A DNA stretch of 34,021 bases, taken from contig CAMCQE010000030.1 in assembly GCA_945876945.1 (NCBI GenBank), forward strand, positions 1 through 34,021, read 5' to 3'. Positions 1-11,373 of the stretch are shown one piece after another. Numbering within the stretch: the stretch's first letter is position 1; the number at the start of each line of letters is the position of its first letter. Source of the stretch: Klebsiella pneumoniae (lineage in GTDB: Bacteria > Pseudomonadota > Gammaproteobacteria > Ga0077536). The translations under genes were made by a program, and so were the position numbers. The notes under the pieces were generated by a model. It had not been told where the DNA came from, did not search any database, and saw only the letters and a program-made list of their open reading frames with translations.

Positions 1-1
1 C

Positions 2-1063
2 CGGCTCGACTACGTGTCCATGATGTGCAACGAGCACTCGTACGTCATGGCCATCGAAAAGCTGATGGGTGTCGAGGTGCCGCTGCGGGCGCAGTACATC
101 CGCGTCATGTTCGATGAAGTCACCCGCATCCTGAACCACCTGATGTGGCTCGGTGCGCACGGCATCGACATCGGCGCGATGACGGTCTTCCTGTATTGCT
201 TCCGTGAGCGCGAAGACCTCATGGACTGCTATGAAGCGGTCTCAGGTACCCGGATGCATGCGACCTATTACCGGCCGGGTGGGGTTTATCGCGACCTGCC
301 GGATCGGATGCCGCAGTACGAACCTTCCAAGTGGCGCGGCGACAAGGAAATCAAACTCCTTAACGCGAATCGTCAGGGCTCGATGCTCGATTTCATTGAA
401 GACTTCGCCAATCGCTTCCCGGCCTGCGTCGATGAATACGAGACCCTGCTTACAGATAACCGCATCTGGAAGCAGCGAACGGTCGATATCGGCATCGTCA
501 CGCCTGAACGTGCGCAGGCGCTGGGCTTCACCGGCCCCATGCTGCGCGGATCCGGTATCGCCTGGGACCTGCGCAAGAAGCAGCCGTATGAAGTGTATGC
601 GGACATGGACTTCGACATTCCGGTGGGCGTGAACGGCGACTGCTACGACCGCTATCTGGTACGCGTTGAGGAAATGCGACAGTCCGCCCGCATCATTAGC
701 CAGTGTGTGAAATGGCTGAAGGCCAACCCCGGCCCGGTCATGATCAACGATCACAAACTCACACCGCCGAATCGGGGCGACATGAAGGGCGACATGGAGT
801 CGCTGATCCACCATTTCAAATTGTTCACCGAAGGCTATTGCGTGCCCGCCGGCGAAGCCTATGCCGCCGTGGAGCATCCGAAGGGCGAGTTCGGTGTGTA
901 TTTGGTGTCGGATGGGGCGAACAAACCTTATCGACTGAAAGCGCGGGCGCCGGGATTTGCGCACCTCGCGGCCATGAATGAACTGGCCACCGGGCACATG
1001 CTTGCCGACGTGGTGGCTATTATCGGCACGATGGATATCGTGTTCGGCGAAATCGACCGCTAA
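2..1063 (+). CDS. nuoD: NADH-quinone oxidoreductase subunit D, 5' partial
   Basis: This is the 49-kDa-type subunit of complex I, on the peripheral arm where it lines the quinone-binding cavity with NuoB and NuoH. The reading frame is already open at base 2 ([20 protein letters not shown]), a highly conserved NuoD stretch, so the start lies before the window. A GTG at 14 is an internal Val, not a start. 353 residues are visible; the family is usually about 417, so roughly 60 N-terminal residues are missing. The C-terminus ends in the canonical DIVFGEIDR. It is the first visible gene of the nuo operon and nuoE follows 14 nt after its stop. Identity is clear from sequence and from gene order. 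Confidence 0.97.
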   Translation, partial: RLDYVSMMCNEHSYVMAIEKLMGVEVPLRAQYIRVMFDEVTRILNHLMWLGAHGIDIGAMTVFLYCFREREDLMDCYEAVSGTRMHATYYRPGGVYRDLPDRMPQYEPSKWRGDKEIKLLNANRQGSMLDFIEDFANRFPACVDEYETLLTDNRIWKQRTVDIGIVTPERAQALGFTGPMLRGSGIAWDLRKKQPYEVYADMDFDIPVGVNGDCYDRYLVRVEEMRQSARIISQCVKWLKANPGPVMINDHKLTPPNRGDMKGDMESLIHHFKLFTEGYCVPAGEAYAAVEHPKGEFGVYLVSDGANKPYRLKARAPGFAHLAAMNELATGHMLADVVAIIGTMDIVFGEIDR

Positions 1064-1077
1064 CAGACTCAAGCGTG

Positions 1078-1575
1078 ATGAACAGCGACCAGCACTCCCT
1101 ACTCTCAGACCATGCGCGCCACGTGATCGACGAGTGGGTCGCAAAGTACCCACCCGAGCGCAAGCAGTCCGCCTTGCTTGCGGCCCTGCGCGAAGCGCAA
1201 CACGAGAACAATGGATTTTTGACTACGCCACTGATGGACGCCGTCGCGGACTATCTGGACCTGCCGAAAATCGCCGTGTACGAAGTGGCAAGTTTTTACT
1301 CGATGTTCGAGACCAAGCCGGTAGGCCGCCACAGCGTGTCTATCTGCACCAACATTTCCTGCATGCTCCGGGGCAGTGACGACGTCGTCACCTACATCGA
1401 GCGCAAACTCGGCACCAAGACCGGTGAGACCACACCTGACGGGCGCATCTACCTTAAGCCTGAAGAGGAATGTCTCGCGGCCTGTTGTGGCGCGCCGATG
1501 ATGATGGTGGACCACGTCTACCACGAGCACCTGACGCCGGCCAAAATTGACGAGATTCTGGACGCACTGACATGA
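1078..1575 (+). CDS. nuoE: NADH-quinone oxidoreductase subunit E (24 kDa, 2Fe-2S)
   Basis: This thioredoxin-fold [2Fe-2S] subunit of the NADH-oxidising module of complex I carries cluster N1a next to the FMN of NuoF. Four Cys ligands are visible counting from the ATG at 1078: C90 and C95 (CTNISC) and C132 and C136 (CLAACC). The length of 165 aa is normal. A GTG directly before this ATG, at 1075, would add one residue; neither start has a good Shine-Dalgarno sequence and ATG was preferred. The gene sits between nuoD and nuoF, and its TGA overlaps the nuoF ATG by 4 nt, which indicates translational coupling. Confidence 0.96.
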   Translation: MNSDQHSLLSDHARHVIDEWVAKYPPERKQSALLAALREAQHENNGFLTTPLMDAVADYLDLPKIAVYEVASFYSMFETKPVGRHSVSICTNISCMLRGSDDVVTYIERKLGTKTGETTPDGRIYLKPEEECLAACCGAPMMMVDHVYHEHLTPAKIDEILDALT

Positions 1576-2873
1576 GCGATATCCCGCTAAACCTCACCTG
1601 CTACGCCACGCTGGGGCACGACACGCCGTGGTCGATGGAAACTTACCGCAAGTTGGGCGGTTACACCGTGTGGGAACGCATTCTGCGCGAGCAGATTCCG
1701 CCGGCCGATGTCATTGAGCAGGTTAAATCAGCGGGTCTGCGTGGCCGTGGCGGCGCCGGATTTCCGACCGGGGTGAAGTGGAGCTTCATGCCCAAAACCC
1801 CCGGTGTGCAGAAATACGTGGTGTGCAACTCCGATGAATCGGAACCGGGCACCTGCAAGGACCGCGATATTCTCCGCTTCAACCCGCATGCGCTGGTGGA
1901 AGGCATGGCCATCGCCGGTTACGCAATCGGCGCCACCGCCGGTTACAACTACATGCGCGGCGAATTCATGGACGAACCTTACGCGCACTTTGTCGGCGCG
2001 CTGAAAGAAGCCTACGCGGCTGGTTATCTAGGCCAGAACATTCTGGGCTCGGGCGTCGAATTCAACCTGTACGACCATCTTGGCGCTGGCGCCTACATCT
2101 GCGGCGAAGAAACGGCCTTGCTCGAATCGCTGGAAGGCAAGAAAGGCCAACCCCGATTCAAGCCGCCGTTCCCGGCGAGCTTCGGGCTTTACGGCCAGCC
2201 CACCACTATCAATAACACCGAATCCCTCGCCTCGGTGCCCACTATTCTGCGTAACGGCTCGGAGTGGTTTACCAGCCTCGGCAAGCCCAACAACTTCGGC
2301 ACCAAAATTTTCTCGGTCAGCGGCCACGTGGCGCGCCCCGGCAATTTTGAAGTCCCGCTGGGCACGCCCTTCAGCAAGTTGCTCGAACTGGCGGGTGGCA
2401 TGCGCGATGGTCGTCCGCTCAAAGCGGTGATTCCCGGCGGCTCATCGGTGCCGGTGTTGAAGGGCGAGGTCATGATGGGCCTCGACATGGATTACGACTC
2501 GATCAGCAAGGCCGGGTCCATGCTGGGGTCTGGCGCCGTCATCGTGATGGACGACACCACCGACATGGTCAAAGCCCTACAGCGAATTTCCCGGTTCTAC
2601 TACTCGGAATCCTGCGGCCAGTGCACGCCTTGCCGCGAGGGTACGGGTTGGCTTTATCGCATGCTGACCCGCATCGTGAACGGGCAGGGCAAACTGGAAG
2701 ACTTGGCGCGTCTGGACAACGTGGCCTCCAAAATGGAAGGCCGCACGATTTGCGCGCTAGGCGATGCCGCGGCGATGCCGGTGCGCAGTTTCGTCAAGCA
2801 GTTCCGCGAAGAATTTGAACACTACATCGAGCACGGGTGCAGCATGTTTGCCAAGCACTCGTCCGCGGCCTGA
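1572..2873 (+). CDS. nuoF: NADH-quinone oxidoreductase subunit F (51 kDa, FMN/NADH)
   Basis: NuoF binds NADH and FMN and carries 4Fe-4S cluster N3; it is the electron entry point of complex I on the cytoplasmic side. The glycine-rich nucleotide motif [13 protein letters not shown] lies at about residues 58-70, followed by [15 protein letters not shown] and the [17 protein letters not shown] segment. The cluster ligands are visible as C348, C351 and C354 (CGQCTPC) plus C394 (TICALGD). At 433 aa it has the usual length. It overlaps nuoE by 4 nt and nuoG follows after 13 nt. Confidence 0.98.
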   Translation: MSDIPLNLTCYATLGHDTPWSMETYRKLGGYTVWERILREQIPPADVIEQVKSAGLRGRGGAGFPTGVKWSFMPKTPGVQKYVVCNSDESEPGTCKDRDILRFNPHALVEGMAIAGYAIGATAGYNYMRGEFMDEPYAHFVGALKEAYAAGYLGQNILGSGVEFNLYDHLGAGAYICGEETALLESLEGKKGQPRFKPPFPASFGLYGQPTTINNTESLASVPTILRNGSEWFTSLGKPNNFGTKIFSVSGHVARPGNFEVPLGTPFSKLLELAGGMRDGRPLKAVIPGGSSVPVLKGEVMMGLDMDYDSISKAGSMLGSGAVIVMDDTTDMVKALQRISRFYYSESCGQCTPCREGTGWLYRMLTRIVNGQGKLEDLARLDNVASKMEGRTICALGDAAAMPVRSFVKQFREEFEHYIEHGCSMFAKHSSAA

Positions 2874-2886
2874 GAGCACATCCGGC

Positions 2887-5250
2887 ATGAGTGAAGATAC
2901 GGTCAACATCGAAGTCGACGGTCAGGCCCTGCAGGCCCGCAAAGGGCAGATGCTGATCGAGGTCACCGACGCCGCTGGCATCTATATTCCACGGTTCTGC
3001 TATCACCCGAAGTTGAGCATCGCCGCCAACTGCCGCATGTGTCTGGTAGAAGTGGAACGAGCGCCCAAGCCTGCACCGGCCTGCGCGACGCCGGTGATGG
3101 AAGGCATGAAAGTCTTCACCAAGTCCGACAAGGCGGTCTCCGGTCAAAAGGCCACCATGGAGTTCCTGCTGATCAACCACCCGCTGGACTGTCCGATCTG
3201 CGATCAGGGCGGCGAGTGCGAACTGCAAGACCTGGCGTTGGGCTACGGTAGCGACGTCTCGCAATACGTTGAACGCAAGCGTGTGGTGCGCGACAAGAAC
3301 ATCGGTCCTCTCGTTCAGACGGACATGACGCGCTGCATTCACTGCACGCGTTGCGTGCGCTTTGGTGAAGAAGTCGCGGGCCTGCGCGAACTCGGCGCCA
3401 CTGGCCGTGGCGAGCATATGGAAATCGGCACCTACGTCGAGCAGGCGATGACCTCCGAACTCTCCGGCAATGTTATCGACCTCTGCCCGGTGGGCGCGCT
3501 CACCTCCAAGCCTTATCGCTATTCGGCCCGCGCCTGGGAACTCCAGCAGCGGTCCACGATCTCCCCGCACGACTGCCTTGGCTCCAACCTCAACGCCCAT
3601 ATCAAGGGCCAGGTGGTGAAGCGCATCGTGCCGGCCGAGAACGAAGCCATTAACCAAACCTGGATCAGCGACCGTGATCGTTTCAGCTATCAGGGTTTGC
3701 GCCACGAACAGCGCCTGCTCACCCCGCGCGTGAAACGCGATGGCGTGTGGCATGACTGCGACTGGGAAACCGCATTTGCCGCCGCACGCGAGGGCCTTGC
3801 CGCCCACGGCGAGAATCTGGGTGCGCTGGCCTCGCCGTCGAGCACCAACGAAGAATTTTTCCTCCTGCAGCGCATGGTTCGTGGGCTTGGTAGCAACAAC
3901 GTTGACCATCGCCTGCGTCAGGTCGACTTCAGCAGCGATACGCACGAACCTGCCGCGCCGGGACTGGGTTTCACCCTGGCCGCGCTGGCGCAAGCCGACG
4001 CGGTGCTGGTGCTTGGCGGTTACCCGCGCCATGACCAACCGCTGGTTCACCATCGCATCCGTCAGGCAGCGCTCGCCGGCGCCAAAGTGTTTGTGATTGA
4101 CGCCCTCGCCGATGAATACAATTTTGACCTCGCAGGCCGGATTCAATCCCGGCCTGGCGCTTATGTCGCCGTCCTCGGCGGTTTGACTCAGGCCGCGGCC
4201 GAAGCGGCAGGCCAAAGCGCACTCCAAGGCTACGTCGCCGACGGCGTTCACCGCGCGTGGGCCGACGCCCTGAAGAACGCCGCCAACAGTTTTATTGTGT
4301 GCGCTGGCGATATTGAACGTCACCCCGCGCGCAGCCAGTTGCTGGCGCTTGCCGGCCATCTCGCACAGACCACCAACAGCCAACTGGGCACGCTGACCGC
4401 AGGCGCTAACAGTGCCGGTGCCTGGCTGGCCGGCGCAGTGCCGCATCGCGGTCCTGCGGCCGCCGCGATCAACCGTAGTGGCGCCCATGTCGCCGCTCAG
4501 TGGTCGCAAGCGCTGCCGGCTTATGTGTTGCTGGGATTCGAGCCCGAACTTGATGTTGCCACGCCGGCGCGTGCGACTGCCGCACTCAGTCAGGCGCAGT
4601 TCGTGCTCGCGCTTACCTCATTTGCGACGCCCGCACTTGAGGCCGTTACCACCGTTTTGCTCCCCATTGCCACGCACGCCGAGAACGAAGGCACTTTCGT
4701 TAACGCCCTTGGCGTCTGGCAAAGCTTCGATGCCGCCGTGAAGGCCCCGGGCGACGCGCGACCCGCGTGGAAAGTGTTACGCGTGCTGGGCGAGCAGCTG
4801 GGGCTCGATGGCTTCGACGCCGTGCAATACACCGAAGTCGCGAACGAACTCGCCGCGCTCGCCAAACATCTGCCGGTGGCCGCGTCCGCCGAGCGCAGTG
4901 TGCAGGCCGCGGGACCTGCCAGCGCCTCCGGTCTTGAACTGTATACCTCGCTCCCGCTCTACGCCGTTGACTCCTTGGTGCGGCGCGCGGCCTCCCTTCA
5001 GCAAATGCCACAACGGGCAGACGATTGGGCCCGCGTATCGCCGGCAACGCTCGCCAGGCTCGGCCTGCAGGATGGCGGCGGTGTGATCGTGGACGTCGCG
5101 GGGCAAACCTGCCGCACGCAAATTCGTGCCGACGAACGCGTGCCCGACGAAGTGGTCTGGCTCAAGGCAGGCTCCAAATTCCTCGCCCAGCTGAGCGATC
5201 CGGCCGCCGCCTGTAGCCTGCGCGCCACGAGTAACGAGGTGGCGGCATGA
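2887..5250 (+). CDS. nuoG: NADH-quinone oxidoreductase subunit G (75 kDa, Fe-S)
   Basis: NuoG carries the Fe-S wire of the NADH module. From the ATG at 2887 ([12 protein letters not shown]) the protein has 787 aa. The frame stays open upstream to 2764, but that extension lies inside nuoF, so 2887 is the start. Cluster ligands are visible: C38, C49, C52 and C66 for [2Fe-2S] N1b; H98, C102, C105 and C111 for N5; C150, C153, C156 and C200 for N4. The region after these has a single Cys (PHDCLGSN), so the extra N7 cluster of E. coli-type NuoG appears absent. The C-terminal half is molybdopterin-oxidoreductase-like and Ala-rich. Its TGA overlaps the nuoH ATG. Confidence 0.97.
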   Translation: MSEDTVNIEVDGQALQARKGQMLIEVTDAAGIYIPRFCYHPKLSIAANCRMCLVEVERAPKPAPACATPVMEGMKVFTKSDKAVSGQKATMEFLLINHPLDCPICDQGGECELQDLALGYGSDVSQYVERKRVVRDKNIGPLVQTDMTRCIHCTRCVRFGEEVAGLRELGATGRGEHMEIGTYVEQAMTSELSGNVIDLCPVGALTSKPYRYSARAWELQQRSTISPHDCLGSNLNAHIKGQVVKRIVPAENEAINQTWISDRDRFSYQGLRHEQRLLTPRVKRDGVWHDCDWETAFAAAREGLAAHGENLGALASPSSTNEEFFLLQRMVRGLGSNNVDHRLRQVDFSSDTHEPAAPGLGFTLAALAQADAVLVLGGYPRHDQPLVHHRIRQAALAGAKVFVIDALADEYNFDLAGRIQSRPGAYVAVLGGLTQAAAEAAGQSALQGYVADGVHRAWADALKNAANSFIVCAGDIERHPARSQLLALAGHLAQTTNSQLGTLTAGANSAGAWLAGAVPHRGPAAAAINRSGAHVAAQWSQALPAYVLLGFEPELDVATPARATAALSQAQFVLALTSFATPALEAVTTVLLPIATHAENEGTFVNALGVWQSFDAAVKAPGDARPAWKVLRVLGEQLGLDGFDAVQYTEVANELAALAKHLPVAASAERSVQAAGPASASGLELYTSLPLYAVDSLVRRAASLQQMPQRADDWARVSPATLARLGLQDGGGVIVDVAGQTCRTQIRADERVPDEVVWLKAGSKFLAQLSDPAAACSLRATSNEVAA

Positions 5251-6335
5251 CCGAGTTCCTGACCGCCCAACTGGGTTTCCTGCCACAGCCGGCGCTTGCC
5301 GTGCTGATCATCCTGCTCAAGATTGTGATTATCGTGCTGCCCCTTATGGGTTGCGTCGCCTATCTCACCCTCGCTGAGCGCAAGGTCATTGGCTACATGC
5401 AGGTTCGAAATGGGCCGAACCGTGTGTCACTGCTGGGGCTGGACTTCCTGCGCGGCTGGGGCCAACCGATTGCAGACGCCTTCAAGCTCATGTCCAAGGA
5501 AATCGTGGTGCCCGACGGCGCAAACGCCTTCCTGTTCCTGATTGCACCCGTGGTGGCACTGGGGCCGGCGCTTGCCGCCTGGGCGGTGGTGCCTTTCGGC
5601 TCCGAAATGACGCTGGCCAATATCAACGCCGGCCTGCTGTACATTCTGGCGCTTACGTCGCTCGGCGTTTACGGCATCATCATCGCGGGCTGGGCGAGCA
5701 ACTCCAAATACGCCTTCCTCGGCGCCATGCGCTCCGCTGCGCAAATCGTATCCTATGAAATCGCCATGGGCTTCGCGCTGGTGGGCGTGCTGACCGCTGC
5801 CGGCAGCCTTAATCTGGGCGACATCGTCAACGCCCAGCGCGGCGGCCTGTTGCACTGGTACTGGCTGCCGCTGTTCCCCTTGTTCCTCATCTATTTCATC
5901 TCGGGCGTTGCCGAAACCAACCGCGCACCGTTCGACGTGAGCGAAGGCGAATCGGAAATCGTCGCTGGTTTCCACGTTGAATACGCCGGGATGGCCTTCG
6001 CGGTGTTCTTCCTCGCTGAATACGCGAACATGATCCTCATCTCCGCCCTCACGGCGGTGATGTTCTTCGGCGGCTGGCTCTCGCCGTTGCCGGCATTCAT
6101 GGGCGAAATGCCGGTCATCGGCACCCTGCTGGGCGACGGCATTCATTGGTTTGTATTCAAGACCGCCTTCTTCCTCTTCTGTTTCCTCTGGTTCCGCGCG
6201 ACCTTCCCGCGTTATCGCTATGACCAGATCATGCGTCTGGGCTGGAAGGTCTTTCTGCCCATTACCATTGTGTGGATCGTGCTGATTGGAGCGGCAGTGG
6301 TGTGGCAACTGCCGCCCTGGTTCGTCGCCAAGTGA
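5247..6335 (+). CDS. nuoH: NADH-quinone oxidoreductase subunit H
   Basis: NuoH is the membrane subunit (ND1 type) that joins the peripheral arm to the membrane arm and forms the entrance of the quinone tunnel. About eight hydrophobic helices are seen along 362 aa. Family signatures are present: [19 protein letters not shown] near the N-terminus and [17 protein letters not shown] in the middle, the acidic loop near the quinone site. It overlaps nuoG by 4 nt (ATGA), and nuoI follows after 16 nt with a GGAG sequence just ahead of its start. Confidence 0.98.
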   Translation: MTEFLTAQLGFLPQPALAVLIILLKIVIIVLPLMGCVAYLTLAERKVIGYMQVRNGPNRVSLLGLDFLRGWGQPIADAFKLMSKEIVVPDGANAFLFLIAPVVALGPALAAWAVVPFGSEMTLANINAGLLYILALTSLGVYGIIIAGWASNSKYAFLGAMRSAAQIVSYEIAMGFALVGVLTAAGSLNLGDIVNAQRGGLLHWYWLPLFPLFLIYFISGVAETNRAPFDVSEGESEIVAGFHVEYAGMAFAVFFLAEYANMILISALTAVMFFGGWLSPLPAFMGEMPVIGTLLGDGIHWFVFKTAFFLFCFLWFRATFPRYRYDQIMRLGWKVFLPITIVWIVLIGAAVVWQLPPWFVAK

Positions 6336-6351
6336 GCGCCCGGAGTAATTC

Positions 6352-6840
6352 ATGAACGCCGTTGTCAGCTATTTCAAAAGCCTCACGCTGGTAGAACTTG
6401 CCCGCGGTCTGCAACTCACCGGCCGGCGGATGTTCGACCGCAAGATCACCATCCAGTATCCGGAAGAAAAGACCCCGCAGTCCGCGCGTTTCCGCGGCCT
6501 GCATGCGCTGCGCCGTTATCCGAATGGGGAAGAGCGATGCATCGCATGCAAGCTCTGCGAAGCGGTCTGCCCGGCTCTGGCCATCACGATCGAATCCGCG
6601 CAGCGTGACGACGGCACGCGTCGAACCACCCGCTACGACATCGACCTCACCAAGTGCATCTTCTGCGGCTTTTGCGAAGAATCCTGCCCGGTGGACTCGA
6701 TCGTTGAAACCCGGCACTTCGAGTATCACGGCGAACAACGCGGTGACCTGCTTATGACCAAGGAGAAGTTGCTCGCGCATGGCGATCGTATGGAAGCCCA
6801 AATCGCGGCTGACCGCGGCAGCGAGGCGCAGTACCGATGA
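6352..6840 (+). CDS. nuoI: NADH-quinone oxidoreductase subunit I (2x 4Fe-4S)
   Basis: NuoI is a ferredoxin-like subunit that carries clusters N6a and N6b and passes electrons towards N2 in NuoB. Two CxxCxxCxxxCP motifs are visible: C63, C66, C69 and C73 ([12 protein letters not shown]), and C102, C105, C108 and C112 ([12 protein letters not shown]). The length of 162 aa is typical. The start ATG follows a CGGAGTAATTC stretch that can serve as the ribosome binding site. Fifty-two non-coding bases separate it from nuoJ, one of the longest gaps within the operon; I see no gene in that gap. Confidence 0.98.
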   Translation: MNAVVSYFKSLTLVELARGLQLTGRRMFDRKITIQYPEEKTPQSARFRGLHALRRYPNGEERCIACKLCEAVCPALAITIESAQRDDGTRRTTRYDIDLTKCIFCGFCEESCPVDSIVETRHFEYHGEQRGDLLMTKEKLLAHGDRMEAQIAADRGSEAQYR

Positions 6841-6892
6841 ACCACAGCATGACGGGACGCAGAATGCGTTCACTCGGCACCGGTGAACCCTG

Positions 6893-7495
6893 ATGTTTCA
6901 GCAAATTCTTTTTTACGTGTTCTCCGCTTTGGTAGTAGCCTCCGGCGCGGTGGTCATCACCATCCGCAACCCGGTATATGCAGCCCTCTCGCTGGTAGTG
7001 GCTTTCTTCGCCAGCGCCGGCCTGTGGATGATGCTGGAAGCCGAATTTCTGGCCATCGCGCTGGTCCTGGTTTATGTCGGGGCGGTGATGGTGTTGTTCC
7101 TCTTCGTCGTGATGATGCTGGACATCAACATCGCCGTGTTACGCGAGGGCTTTGCTCGCTACGTGCCGGTTGCGGTGGTCTTTGCAGTGCTGATGATGGT
7201 GTCCATCACGCTGGTGGTGGGGCCGAAGCATTTTGGTCTGGAAGAGGTCGCGGCCCCTGCTGCTGCTGCCGCTGACTACAACAATACGCGCGCCCTCGGT
7301 CGCGCCCTGTTCTCGAACTACGTGATTCCTTTCGAGGCGGCGGCGGTGGTGCTGTTGGTCGCCATCATTGCGGCCATCGCGCTCACGCTGAGGGGCACTC
7401 GCCAAACCAAGGCGCCGAAGCCCGAACTACAGGTGCAGGTCCAGCGCAACGATCGTTTGCGGATTATCAAAATGGACGCGGAGAAGCCGGAATGA
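6893..7495 (+). CDS. nuoJ: NADH-quinone oxidoreductase subunit J
   Basis: NuoJ is the ND6-type membrane subunit. Five hydrophobic segments are visible, including the conserved [20 protein letters not shown], whose pi-bulge helix takes part in coupling quinone chemistry to proton pumping. At 200 aa the length is normal; the C-terminal 30 residues are basic and cytosolic-looking. Its stop overlaps the nuoK start (ATGA at 7492), so the two are translationally coupled. Confidence 0.97.
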   Translation: MFQQILFYVFSALVVASGAVVITIRNPVYAALSLVVAFFASAGLWMMLEAEFLAIALVLVYVGAVMVLFLFVVMMLDINIAVLREGFARYVPVAVVFAVLMMVSITLVVGPKHFGLEEVAAPAAAAADYNNTRALGRALFSNYVIPFEAAAVVLLVAIIAAIALTLRGTRQTKAPKPELQVQVQRNDRLRIIKMDAEKPE

Positions 7496-7797
7496 TTTCG
7501 CTCGCCCATTACCTCATCGTTGGTGCCGCGCTGTTCTGTCTCAGCGTCGCGGGCATCTTCATCAACCGCAAGAACGTCATCGTCTTGTTGATGTGCATCG
7601 AACTCATGCTACTGGCCGTGAACCTCAACTTCATCGCCTTTTCGCATTTCAATCAGGATGTCGCGGGTCAGGTGTTCGTCTTTTTCATCCTTACCGTGGC
7701 CGCCGCTGAATCAGCCATCGGTCTTGCGATTCTGGTGGCGCTGTTCCGCAACCGCAGCTCCATTAACGTTGAAGACATCGGGACCATGCGCGGCTAG
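7492..7797 (+). CDS. nuoK: NADH-quinone oxidoreductase subunit K
   Basis: NuoK is the small ND4L-type membrane subunit, here 101 aa with three transmembrane helices. The conserved membrane glutamates of the family are visible in [14 protein letters not shown] and in [14 protein letters not shown], residues implicated in proton transfer. It overlaps nuoJ by 4 nt. nuoL starts 39 nt downstream behind a purine-rich ribosome binding region. Confidence 0.98.
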   Translation: MISLAHYLIVGAALFCLSVAGIFINRKNVIVLLMCIELMLLAVNLNFIAFSHFNQDVAGQVFVFFILTVAAAESAIGLAILVALFRNRSSINVEDIGTMRG

Positions 7798-7836
7798 GCC
7801 CGAAGCCAGCGCCTTGAAGGAAGAGAGAAGAGAAGC

Positions 7837-9801
7837 GTGAAAGAGCTCTGTCTGTATATCGTGCTGGCCCCGCTTGCGGGCGCCATTCTGGCCGGACTGC
7901 TGGGTCACGTGATTGGCCGTGCAGGCGCGCACTGGGCGACCATCGCCGGCGTCGGCGTTTCCTTTTTCCTCTCCTGTGTGGCGTTCCAGCGCATTGTACT
8001 TAACGGCGAAGCGCCGTTTAACGAGAACCTTTACGTGTGGCTGTCCGCGGGCGGCGTGGATTTCCACGTCGGCTTCCTGATTGACCAACTCACCTGCACC
8101 ATGATGCTGGTGGTCACCTTCGTCTCCTGGATGGTTCACATTTATACCGTCGGCTACATGCACGATGATCCGGGCTATCAGCGCTTCTTCGCCTACATTT
8201 CGCTCTTTACCTTCAGCATGCTCATGCTGGTGATGAGCAACAATTTCATGCAGCTGTTTTTTGGCTGGGAAGCTGTGGGCCTGGTGTCCTATCTGCTCAT
8301 TGGTTTCTGGTTCAAGCGCGATACCGCTATCTACGCCAATCTCAAAGCCTTTCTGGTTAACCGCGTGGGTGACTTCGGATTCCTGCTCGGGATTGCGGCG
8401 GTTCTCATGTATTGCGGCTCGCTCGATTACGCCGACGTCTTCGCCAAAGCGCCGAGTCTGGCCGAAACCACTATCACCTTGATCGAAGGTCATCCGGTTT
8501 CGCTGATGACCGTGACCTGCCTGCTACTGTTCGTCGGCGCGATGGGTAAATCGGCGCAGGTGCCTCTGCATGTCTGGTTGCCGGACTCGATGGAAGGCCC
8601 CACGCCGATCTCCGCGCTGATTCACGCGGCCACCATGGTGACCGCAGGTATTTTCATGGTCGCGCGCATGTCGCCCTTGTTCGAACTCTCGCAGACCGCG
8701 CTGTCCGCGGTGCTGGTGATTGGCTCCATCACGGCCTTCCTCATGGGGCTGCTGGGGCTGGTACAGAACGACATCAAGCGTGTGGTGGCTTACTCCACGC
8801 TGTCGCAGCTGGGCTATATGACCATCGCGCTTGGCGTGTCAGCTTATTCCACCGCGATCTTCCATCTCATGACCCACGCCTTCTTCAAGGCCTTGCTGTT
8901 CCTGGCTGCCGGCTCGGTCATCATGGGAATGCACCATGAGCAGGACATGCGCCACATGGGGGGGCTGCGGAAACATATGCCGATTACGTGGATCACCTGC
9001 CTTATTGGCTCGCTCGCGCTCATCGGTTTCCCGGGCACCGCAGGGTTCTTCTCAAAGGACATGATCATCGAAGCGGTGAAGGTCTCGACCGTGCCCGGCG
9101 CCGGCATCGCGTACGCCGCGGCGCTGACCGGTGTTTTCGTGACCGCGCTGTACTCCTTCCGGCTGGTCTTCATGGTGTTCCACGGCAAAGAGCGGATGGA
9201 CCACCACACGCAGGAACATCTGCACGAATCACCGGCGGTCGTTACCGTGCCCCTCATCGCGCTGGCCATTCCTTCCCTGCTGATTGGCGCGGTGGGCATC
9301 GCGCCGATGGTGTTCGGCGACTACTTCGGCAACAGCATTGTGCTCAACCACGAGCATGCCGAGCTGATGGAACACCTCCGCGAGGAATTCCACGGTGTTG
9401 GTGCGTTCACCCTGCATGGCCTGACGCAGCCGCCGTTTTGGCTGGCGATGGCTGGGGTGTTCACCGCCTGGTTCTGTTACCTGAAGCAACCGTCAATTCC
9501 TGGCAAAGTCGCCGCCACGCTCGCGCCGGTGATGCGCGTGCTGGATGCCCGCTACGGCTTTGACGCGTTCAATGAACGGTTCTTCGCCGGCGGCGCTCGC
9601 GGCACCGGAGGCTTATTGTGGCGAGTTGGTGACGTCGGCCTGATTGATGGGCTGCTTGTTAACGGCTCAGCCCGTTTGGTGGGTTGGTGGGCACAGGTCA
9701 TGCGCGGACTGCAGTCTGGCTACCTCTACCACTATGCCTTTGCCATGATTCTCGGCCTGCTCGCACTGCTGGCCGTGTTCGTCCACAAGGTCCTCGCCTG
9801 A
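7837..9801 (+). CDS. nuoL: NADH-quinone oxidoreductase subunit L
   Basis: NuoL is the distal antiporter-like (ND5 type) proton-pumping subunit of complex I, with the long lateral helix at its C-terminus. At 654 aa it is full length. Seen motifs are [18 protein letters not shown], with the key Glu, and [20 protein letters not shown], with the Lys and the broken helix. The start is GTG (GTGAAAGAGCTC), preceded by the purine-rich GGAAGAGAGAAGAGAAGC, a convincing Shine-Dalgarno region; no ATG fits better. nuoM follows after 36 nt. Confidence 0.97.
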   Translation: MKELCLYIVLAPLAGAILAGLLGHVIGRAGAHWATIAGVGVSFFLSCVAFQRIVLNGEAPFNENLYVWLSAGGVDFHVGFLIDQLTCTMMLVVTFVSWMVHIYTVGYMHDDPGYQRFFAYISLFTFSMLMLVMSNNFMQLFFGWEAVGLVSYLLIGFWFKRDTAIYANLKAFLVNRVGDFGFLLGIAAVLMYCGSLDYADVFAKAPSLAETTITLIEGHPVSLMTVTCLLLFVGAMGKSAQVPLHVWLPDSMEGPTPISALIHAATMVTAGIFMVARMSPLFELSQTALSAVLVIGSITAFLMGLLGLVQNDIKRVVAYSTLSQLGYMTIALGVSAYSTAIFHLMTHAFFKALLFLAAGSVIMGMHHEQDMRHMGGLRKHMPITWITCLIGSLALIGFPGTAGFFSKDMIIEAVKVSTVPGAGIAYAAALTGVFVTALYSFRLVFMVFHGKERMDHHTQEHLHESPAVVTVPLIALAIPSLLIGAVGIAPMVFGDYFGNSIVLNHEHAELMEHLREEFHGVGAFTLHGLTQPPFWLAMAGVFTAWFCYLKQPSIPGKVAATLAPVMRVLDARYGFDAFNERFFAGGARGTGGLLWRVGDVGLIDGLLVNGSARLVGWWAQVMRGLQSGYLYHYAFAMILGLLALLAVFVHKVLA

Positions 9802-9837
9802 GGCGCACGACCCGCGAGCGTAGTAACGAGCAACAGC

Positions 9838-11373
9838 ATGCAACTCGATCTTCCTTTACTCAGTCTCGTCATCTGGCTCCCCATCATCGGGGGACTATGG
9901 GTGATATTCGCCGGTAGCGGCTCTCGCGAGCGAGGCGTCCGGTACGACGCGCTAATTATTTCGCTGGTGACCTTCGCCCTGTCGCTTCTCTTGTACCGCG
10001 ATTTCGACGCCACCACGGCGTCGATGCAGTTTGTCGAACTGCACCCCTGGATCGCCTCCTTCAAGATCAACTATCACATCGGCATCGACGGTATTGCGCT
10101 GCCACTCATCCTGCTGACCACCTTCACCTCGATCCTTGTTATCGCGGGCGGCTGGGAGGTCATCGAGGAGCGCGTCAATCAATACATGGGTGCCTTCCTG
10201 ATTCTGGAAGGTTTCATGGTGGGTGTTTTTTCGGCACTCGACGCCTTGCTGTTCTACGTGTTCTGGGAGGCGATGCTAATCCCGATGTTTCTTATCATCG
10301 GGATTTGGGGTGGCCCGCGCCGCGTGTACGCCACCATCAAGTTCTTCCTCTACACCTTCCTCGGCTCCGTGCTGATGTTGGTGGCGCTGCTCTACCTGTA
10401 TGCGCATGCGCATAGCTTCAATCTGGCGGACCTGCAGGCCACCGCGCTAACGGCCGCTGAGCAACAGTGGATTTTCATCGCCTTCTTCCTCGCTTTCGCC
10501 GTGAAAGTGCCCATGTGGCCGGTCCATACCTGGCTACCGGACGCCCACGTGGAAGCCCCCACCGGCGGCTCGGTGGTGCTGGCGGCGATCATGCTCAAGA
10601 TGGGTGGCTACGGTTTTATTCGTTTCAGCCTGCCCATTACGCCCGACGCCGCCGCGTCCCTTGATTCGTTCATGATCGCGCTATCGCTCGTAGCGGTGGT
10701 CTACATCGGGTTCGTGGCGCTGGTCCAGCAGGACATGAAAAAGCTCATCGCGTATTCATCCATCTCGCACATGGGCTTCGTGACCCTGGGCCTGTTTGCC
10801 ATTTTTGATATCTACGCGGCGACCGGCGACTGGAAGAACGCCGCGATGGGCATCGAAGGCGCGATGGTGCAAATGATTTCGCACGGCTTCATTTCCGGCG
10901 CGATGTTCCTCTGTGTGGGCGTCCTGTACGACCGTCTGCACAGCCGACAGATCAACGACTACGGCGGGGTGGCCAACACCATGCCCGTGTTCGCGGCCTT
11001 CATGCTCTTGTTCGCAATGGCCAACGCGGGCCTGCCGGCAACCTCGGGCTTTGTTGGCGAGTTCCTTGTGATCCTCAGCGTATTCAAGGCTAATTTCTGG
11101 TACGCCTTCGCGGCGGCCAGCACCCTCATCCTTGGCGCGGCCTACACGCTGTGGATGTACAAGAGAGTCGTCTTCGGTGAGATCCGCAACAGCAAGGTAG
11201 CGGCACTCACCGACATCAACGGTCGCGAAGCCGCGATCCTCACCTCACTGGCGATTCTGGTGCTGGTGTTCGGGATCTGGCCCGCGCCCTTACTCGACAT
11301 GATGCACGCGAGCGTTCAACACCTCGTGGAGCAGGTCGCCCAATCCAAGATCAGCGTCGCCGCCTATGAATGA
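9838..11373 (+). CDS. nuoM: NADH-quinone oxidoreductase subunit M
   Basis: NuoM is the ND4-type antiporter-like proton-pumping subunit. At 511 aa it has the normal length with about fourteen hydrophobic segments. Conserved elements are FYVFWEAMLIPMFLIIGIWG, with the pump glutamate, and KVPMWPVHTWLPDAHVEAPT, with the Lys and the broken-helix proline. The C-terminal coding sequence overlaps the nuoN start by 8 nt in another frame. Confidence 0.98.
   Translation: MQLDLPLLSLVIWLPIIGGLWVIFAGSGSRERGVRYDALIISLVTFALSLLLYRDFDATTASMQFVELHPWIASFKINYHIGIDGIALPLILLTTFTSILVIAGGWEVIEERVNQYMGAFLILEGFMVGVFSALDALLFYVFWEAMLIPMFLIIGIWGGPRRVYATIKFFLYTFLGSVLMLVALLYLYAHAHSFNLADLQATALTAAEQQWIFIAFFLAFAVKVPMWPVHTWLPDAHVEAPTGGSVVLAAIMLKMGGYGFIRFSLPITPDAAASLDSFMIALSLVAVVYIGFVALVQQDMKKLIAYSSISHMGFVTLGLFAIFDIYAATGDWKNAAMGIEGAMVQMISHGFISGAMFLCVGVLYDRLHSRQINDYGGVANTMPVFAAFMLLFAMANAGLPATSGFVGEFLVILSVFKANFWYAFAAASTLILGAAYTLWMYKRVVFGEIRNSKVAALTDINGREAAILTSLAILVLVFGIWPAPLLDMMHASVQHLVEQVAQSKISVAAYE

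Noticed and set aside
242-1153. 303-codon open frame on the minus strand opposite nuoD and nuoE
   Set aside because: Shadow of conserved complex I genes; no domain, no ribosome binding site, and His/Arg-rich composition.
2794-4509. 571-codon open frame on the minus strand opposite nuoG
   Set aside because: It lies entirely antisense to a well-conserved gene with all Fe-S ligands in place, has no recognisable domain, and its low complexity (His, Ala, Gly, Arg) is the usual shadow of GC-rich coding sequence.
6841-6892. Small gene between nuoI and nuoJ
   Set aside because: The ATG-bearing frames there are short, lack a ribosome binding site and run into nuoJ out of frame; treated as spacer.
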